Below, piece after piece: positions 6,311 to 8,748 of a stretch of DNA of 8,748 nt (its first letter is position 1; every line of letters begins with the position of its first letter). The stretch is from CAKSHC01 sp045594545. Its GTDB lineage: Bacteria > Bacillota > Clostridia > Oscillospirales > UMGS1783. Made by a program: the position numbers and the translations under genes. The notes under the pieces were generated by a model that was not told the origin of the DNA, ran no database searches, and was given only the letters and a program-made list of their open reading frames with translations. The stretch is from the NCBI GenBank assembly GCA_045594545.1, contig JAZNYQ010000062.1:1-8748 (forward strand), written 5' to 3'.

Positions 6311-7513
6311 TTATTTACCAAGAAAATGCTTCATGAGGGATGGGCCGTTATCGAAGCGGCGCCCCGTCGTGGCGGCTGTTTCCTCCGTGAACACCTGGCC
6401 GCAACCCTCGCTTACGGTATTACGGTAAATGAGATAGGGTACGGGGTCGCCGACGTGCGTACGGCAATCGATGGGCGTGGGATGGTCGGGCAGGATCATG
6501 ACCGACAGTTCCTCGTCCTTAAAGGCTTCTAAAATCGGGCCGAGCACCTTTTGGTCGATGATCTCGATCGACTCGACCTTTTCCTTGGCATCGCCGTGGT
6601 GACCGCATTCATCGGGGGCTTCCATGTGCAGATAGACAAAGTCTTTCCCTGTTTTGAGTGCTTGGATGGCGGCGGCGGTCTTACCGTCCCAGTTGGTATT
6701 GATCAGGCCGGTAGCGCCCTCGACATCGATCGATTGCATATCGGCGCAAAGACCGATGCCCTTGATCAGGTCAACAGCCGAGATGACGGCGCCGTCCAAC
6801 CCGTATTCCTCCTTAAAGGGTTTGAGAGCGGGCTTGGTTCCGTCGCCCCACAGCCAAATGCTGTTGGCGGGGCGCAGACCGCGGGCAATACGGGCTTGGT
6901 TTACGGGATGATCTTTCAATAATTCATAGGATTTTTTCATTAGATCGAGCATCTTAGCGCCGTACCGGCCACTCGGCAGGTACTCGGTGATCTTCTTATC
7001 CGAAATGTCATGAGGCGGAGTGAAAGAGAAACCATTAGGGGCTTCTTTCCAGACCAGACAATGGCGATAGGATACACCGGGGTAGAAGGTCATGATCTCA
7101 TCGCCTAATTTCTCCTGCACAAAGCGGATGAGTTCGGACGATTCAGCAGTGGTAATTTCGCCGGCGCTGTAATCGAGCATCGTTTTATTCTCGTAATCCT
7201 CCTCATCCGAGAGGGTGACGGTATTGCAACGGAAGGTACGGTCGGTCAACGCCAGATCAATACCCATACTGACCGCCTCGAGCGGGGAGCGGCCGGTGTA
7301 ATAGATCTCGGGGGCATAGCCCATGACCGAGAGATTGGCCGTATCGCTGCCGGGGTTCATGCCGGCGGGTACTGTCTGCACCAGTCCCATTTCGCCCATA
7401 GCACAAATGCGGTCCATATTCGGCTTATGCGCCACCTGCATAGGGGTTTTTCCGTCTAAGACGGGGACGGCACGGTCGGCCATACCGTCACAGAGTAAAA
7501 CGATGTATTTCAC
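6311..7513 (-). CDS. apgM: 2,3-bisphosphoglycerate-independent phosphoglycerate mutase, archaeal (ApgM) type
   Basis: This 400-residue protein belongs to the alkaline phosphatase superfamily. ApgM enzymes interconvert 3- and 2-phosphoglycerate in glycolysis and gluconeogenesis using bound metal and a phosphoserine intermediate. Visible blocks are YIVLLCDGMAD (D9, metal), NPGSDTANLSVMGY (53-66, the serine block), EAPDECGHHGD (298-308, D301 and H305) and LPDHPTPIDCRTH (341-353, D343, H344, H353). The bacterial subgroup with this arrangement, including KDHPVNQARIARG and PANSIWLWG, has also been proposed from gene context to act as homoserine kinase. No threonine gene is present here, so mutase is the default and substrate is uncertain. 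The start is GTG at 7511-7513 with AAGGAGA at 7521-7527. It is the first gene of the operon and has its own strong promoter. Confidence 0.92.
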   Translation of the reverse strand: MKYIVLLCDGMADRAVPVLDGKTPMQVAHKPNMDRICAMGEMGLVQTVPAGMNPGSDTANLSVMGYAPEIYYTGRSPLEAVSMGIDLALTDRTFRCNTVTLSDEEDYENKTMLDYSAGEITTAESSELIRFVQEKLGDEIMTFYPGVSYRHCLVWKEAPNGFSFTPPHDISDKKITEYLPSGRYGAKMLDLMKKSYELLKDHPVNQARIARGLRPANSIWLWGDGTKPALKPFKEEYGLDGAVISAVDLIKGIGLCADMQSIDVEGATGLINTNWDGKTAAAIQALKTGKDFVYLHMEAPDECGHHGDAKEKVESIEIIDQKVLGPILEAFKDEELSVMILPDHPTPIDCRTHVGDPVPYLIYRNTVSEGCGQVFTEETAATTGRRFDNGPSLMKHFLGK

Positions 7514-7544
7514 GGGTCATTCTCCTTATTCTTTTAATTTCTTT

Positions 7545-7573
7545 ATTGTACCTCGTTTTCCCAATCTTGTCAA
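7545..7573 (-). promoter_or_regulatory. SigA-type promoter of the apgM-nifS-thiI-cinA-lipoprotein operon
   Basis: On the minus strand TTGACA (7568-7573) and TACAAT (7545-7550) are 17 bases apart, 31 bases before the GTG start. The GGTACAATAAA core is identical to that in the two lipoprotein promoters at 168-196 and 1964-1992. Confidence 0.85.
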
Positions 7574-7595
7574 TGAAGTGTTTTTTCGAGGACAT

Positions 7596-7624
7596 TTGAC
7601 AAAATTTTGTAAGTTTTTTATAAA
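7596..7624 (+). promoter_or_regulatory. Upstream promoter (P1) of the sigma factor gene
   Basis: TTGACA (7596-7601) and TATAAA (7619-7624) are 17 bases apart. It lies back to back with the apgM promoter, with 22 bases between the two -35 boxes. Confidence 0.65.
7599..7610. promoter_or_regulatory. Perfect 12-base palindrome overlapping the P1 -35 box
   Basis: ACAAAATTTTGT is fully self-complementary and overlaps the end of the P1 -35 box. It could be an operator for control of P1, but AT-rich palindromes of this size also arise by chance. Confidence 0.3.
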
Positions 7625-7651
7625 ATTTGCTGATTTGTGCGATAATTTTTC

Positions 7652-7680
7652 TTGACATTCACAAAAAAGACATTTATAAT
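7652..7680 (+). promoter_or_regulatory. Perfect-consensus promoter (P2) of the sigma factor gene
   Basis: TTGACA (7652-7657) and TATAAT (7675-7680) are exactly 17 bases apart, a full match to the housekeeping SigA consensus. The sigma factor start lies about 32 bases downstream. P1 and P2 are 56 bases apart. Confidence 0.9.
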
Positions 7681-7712
7681 AGAGTTAACATTAATGTGAG
7701 TGGTGTTTGTAT

Positions 7713-8246
7713 TTGGCAAAAAAAGAGAAAGATATTTCTTCAGGGATTTCATTTCCGGATGTGCTCCCCCGTCTTTTGCCGAAAATTCGCACGTTGGCTC
7801 GTCAGTATGCCGGCATGGCCGAGCAGGACGATCTGGTGCAAGAAGGGTTGATCTGCCTATACGAATGTTGCCGCGCGTTTGATGCGCAGCGAGGAATCCC
7901 CTTTGATGCTTATGCCCTCACCTGTGTGCAGCGGCGCATGATCAGTGCTCTGCGAAAAAATTCAGTTGTACATTCCGTCGCTATTGACGAAGTACAAAGT
8001 CTGCCCGACTTAGTCTCCACCGCTCCTACCCCTGAAGATTACGCCCTGGGAAAGGACAGTGTGGAGCGTTTGCGTTTGCTTTTACATACGCACCTATCCC
8101 CTTTTGAGCGTCAGGTTCTGATCCTGCATTTGGAGGGGTTACGGCATCGGGAGATTGCACAGCGGTTGGGAAAGGGTGAAAAATCGATCGAGAATGCCCT
8201 GTCCCGCATACGAATCAAGATATCCAAGCAACTGTCGGTTGTTTGA
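7713..8246 (+). CDS. Sigma-70 family RNA polymerase sigma factor, SigH (Spo0H)-like
   Basis: This 177-residue protein directs RNA polymerase to a set of alternative promoters. Region 2 (about 21-82) contains EQDDLVQEGLICLYECCRAFD (core binding and -10 recognition) and FDAYALTCVQRRMISALRK. Region 4 (about 118-173) contains SPFERQVLILHLEGLRHREI and GKGEKSIENALSRIRIKI, a typical helix-turn-helix for -35 recognition. Spacing and residues follow B. subtilis SigH more than ECF sigma factors, but the protein is about 40 residues shorter than SigH (218) and may be a SigH-like paralogue. The start is uncertain. TTG at 7713 has GGTG at 7702-7705 seven bases upstream and gives MAKKEKD; TTG at 7707 would leave that site one base away. 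No anti-sigma gene is seen. Tandem SigA-type promoters, one perfect, suggest regulation after transcription or by a repressor. Confidence 0.9.
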   Translation: MAKKEKDISSGISFPDVLPRLLPKIRTLARQYAGMAEQDDLVQEGLICLYECCRAFDAQRGIPFDAYALTCVQRRMISALRKNSVVHSVAIDEVQSLPDLVSTAPTPEDYALGKDSVERLRLLLHTHLSPFERQVLILHLEGLRHREIAQRLGKGEKSIENALSRIRIKISKQLSVV

Positions 8247-8251
8247 TATAT

Positions 8252-8314
8252 GCCCATGTAGTTTAATCAGAAGAACGTGTTTACAAGGTGTCGGTGCGAT
8301 TCCGGCCAAGGGCA
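8252..8314 (+). ncRNA. tRNA-like element lacking the anticodon loop (tRNA remnant or tRNA mimic)
   Basis: The 63 bases fold like a tRNA. The acceptor stem is GCCCATG (8252-8258) with CAAGGGC (8307-8313), six of seven pairs. TA at positions 8-9 is followed by a D stem GTTT with GAAC (8261-8264, 8273-8276) and a D loop AATCAGAA. The T stem is GTCGG with CCGGC (8290-8294, 8302-8306), closing the 7-base loop TGCGATT. A discriminator A follows (8314), with no encoded CCA. Conserved U8, A14, A21, T54, C56, G57, A58 and C61 are in place. Where the anticodon arm belongs only TGTTT-ACA remains (8278-8285), as if about 9 bases including the loop had been lost. The usual GG of the D loop and T55 are also changed. 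It therefore cannot decode. It lies between the sigma factor stop codon and the zinc-ribbon gene and may be part of that gene's leader. Decay of a real tRNA is the simplest explanation. Confidence 0.5.
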
Positions 8315-8334
8315 AAACTATATTTCATTTCTAC

Positions 8335-8340
8335 GAGGGG
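8335..8340 (+). promoter_or_regulatory. Ribosome binding site deciding the zinc-ribbon gene start
   Basis: GAGGGG lies 8 bases before the ATG at 8349. It rules out the longer reading that would begin at 8277 inside the tRNA-like element. Confidence 0.75.
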
Positions 8341-8348
8341 AAAGACCA

Positions 8349-8630
8349 ATGTACGAAGACAAGACACTCATTTGCAAGGAATGCGGCCAGGAGTTCGTGT
8401 TCACCGCCGGCGAGCAGGAATTCTACGCTGAGAAGGGCTTCCAGAATGAGCCCCAGCGTTGCAAGGAATGCCGCGCTGCTCGCAAAAACGCCACCAAGGC
8501 TAACAGAGAGTACTTCACCGCTACCTGCGCTGCTTGCGGCGCTGAGGCGAAAGTGCCCTTCCAGCCCAGAGAGGACAGACCCGTTTATTGCAGCGAATGC
8601 TTTGCAAAACAGAAAGAACAGAGCCTTTAA
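8349..8630 (+). CDS. Double zinc-ribbon protein (zf-trcl-like plus CxxC-x17-CxxC)
   Basis: This 93-residue protein has four CxxC knuckles. C9/C12 and C38/C41 form a first ribbon of the 'probable zinc-ribbon' (zf-trcl) type, with EFVFTAGEQEFYAEKGF between. C60/C63 and C81/C84 form a second with exactly 17 residues between the pairs and the VPFQPREDRPVYCSECF signature. It probably binds two zinc ions. Such small proteins are common in Clostridia and other bacteria, and their role is not established; nucleic acid or ribosome contact is a guess. Codon use is strongly biased (TTC, TAC, CAG, AAG, GCT) compared with the neighbouring genes, suggesting high expression. No strong promoter is evident between it and the sigma factor gene (only a TATATT at 8319-8324 without a -35), so it may be read from upstream or from an unrecognised promoter. 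It is closed by the terminator at 8653. Confidence 0.9.
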   Translation: MYEDKTLICKECGQEFVFTAGEQEFYAEKGFQNEPQRCKECRAARKNATKANREYFTATCAACGAEAKVPFQPREDRPVYCSECFAKQKEQSL

Positions 8631-8652
8631 TTTAGTTTAACTGTGTTCCCAT

Positions 8653-8686
8653 GGGCGGTAAAGAGATTCTTTACCGCCCTTCTGTT
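8653..8686 (+). terminator. Terminator after the zinc-ribbon gene
   Basis: A perfect 12-base stem (8653-8664 with 8668-8679), GC-rich at its base, encloses loop GAT and is followed by TTCTGTT. The T-run is interrupted, so efficiency may be moderate and some read-through into the next gene is possible. Confidence 0.75.
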
Positions 8687-8704
8687 ATCCATAAGGAGAA
8701 TACT

Positions 8705-8748
8705 ATGATTTTCACGCAAGATATCCATATTGATTCCGAGCGATGTGA
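8705..8748 (+). CDS. Start of a further protein-coding gene (cut by window end)
   Basis: An ATG at 8705 follows AAGGAG (8693-8698) at an ideal 6-base distance and stays open to the end of the window. Only 14 complete residues, MIFTQDIHIDSERC, are visible, too few to assign a family. No separate promoter is seen between the preceding terminator and this start, so it may depend on read-through. Confidence 0.65.
   Translation, partial: MIFTQDIHIDSERC

Noticed and set aside
7860..7867. TACGAATG, resembling the streptococcal competence cin-box, considered because cinA is present
   Set aside because: It lies inside the sigma factor coding region, differs at the last base and is far from cinA.
8252..8314. 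Riboswitch or T-box leader as an explanation for the structured region
   Set aside because: No T-box sequence or other riboswitch core is seen, and the arms follow tRNA geometry. A functional tRNA was also rejected because no anticodon loop can form.
8155..8640. Open frame of 161 codons across the sigma factor end and the zinc-ribbon gene
   Set aside because: It overlaps two well supported genes in another frame and has no family resemblance.
1..8748. CRISPR array, insertion sequence or phage genes
   Set aside because: No short regularly spaced repeats, transposase, integrase or terminal inverted repeats were seen.

Overview
The window looks like a chromosomal segment of a low-to-mid GC Clostridia-type Firmicute, perhaps a gut Oscillospirales-like lineage; that placement is inference. 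Supporting signs are AGGAGG-type ribosome binding sites, SigA promoters with 17-base spacers, lipobox lipoproteins, a short ThiI without a rhodanese domain next to its own cysteine desulfurase, a SigH-like sigma factor and small zinc-ribbon proteins.

Left third (1-2030) is accessory in character. It holds a lipoprotein gene cut by the window edge (1-138, minus). Next is a small XRE/Cro-type repressor gene (226-438, minus), divergent from a small AT-rich lipoprotein gene (556-966, plus). A second full lipoprotein gene follows (1005-1934, minus). The 5' ends, promoters and upstream hairpins of the two minus-strand lipoprotein genes form an ungapped direct repeat (45-227 and 1841-2023, about 90% identical, offset 1796). 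The repressor and its partner therefore sit inside one unit of a tandem duplication. Their promoters overlap face to face around a near-palindrome, as in a self-regulated two-gene switch.

Middle (2027-7573) is one tight minus-strand operon. A consensus-like promoter (7545-7573) drives apgM-type phosphoglycerate mutase, then NifS-type cysteine desulfurase, thiI, cinA and a lipoprotein, ending at a hairpin terminator (1994-2024). NifS and ThiI work together: the desulfurase supplies persulfide sulfur for 4-thiouridine in tRNA. Two successive junctions are an identical stop-start arrangement (TAATATG) without a clear Shine-Dalgarno.

Right part (7574-8748) runs on the plus strand. A SigH-like sigma factor has tandem promoters, one a perfect TTGACA-N17-TATAAT. 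Between it and a codon-biased double zinc-ribbon gene lies a 63-base element (8252-8314). It has the acceptor, D and T arms of a tRNA, but the anticodon loop appears to be missing. This is the most unusual item in the window. After a hairpin terminator, a new coding region begins and runs off the end.
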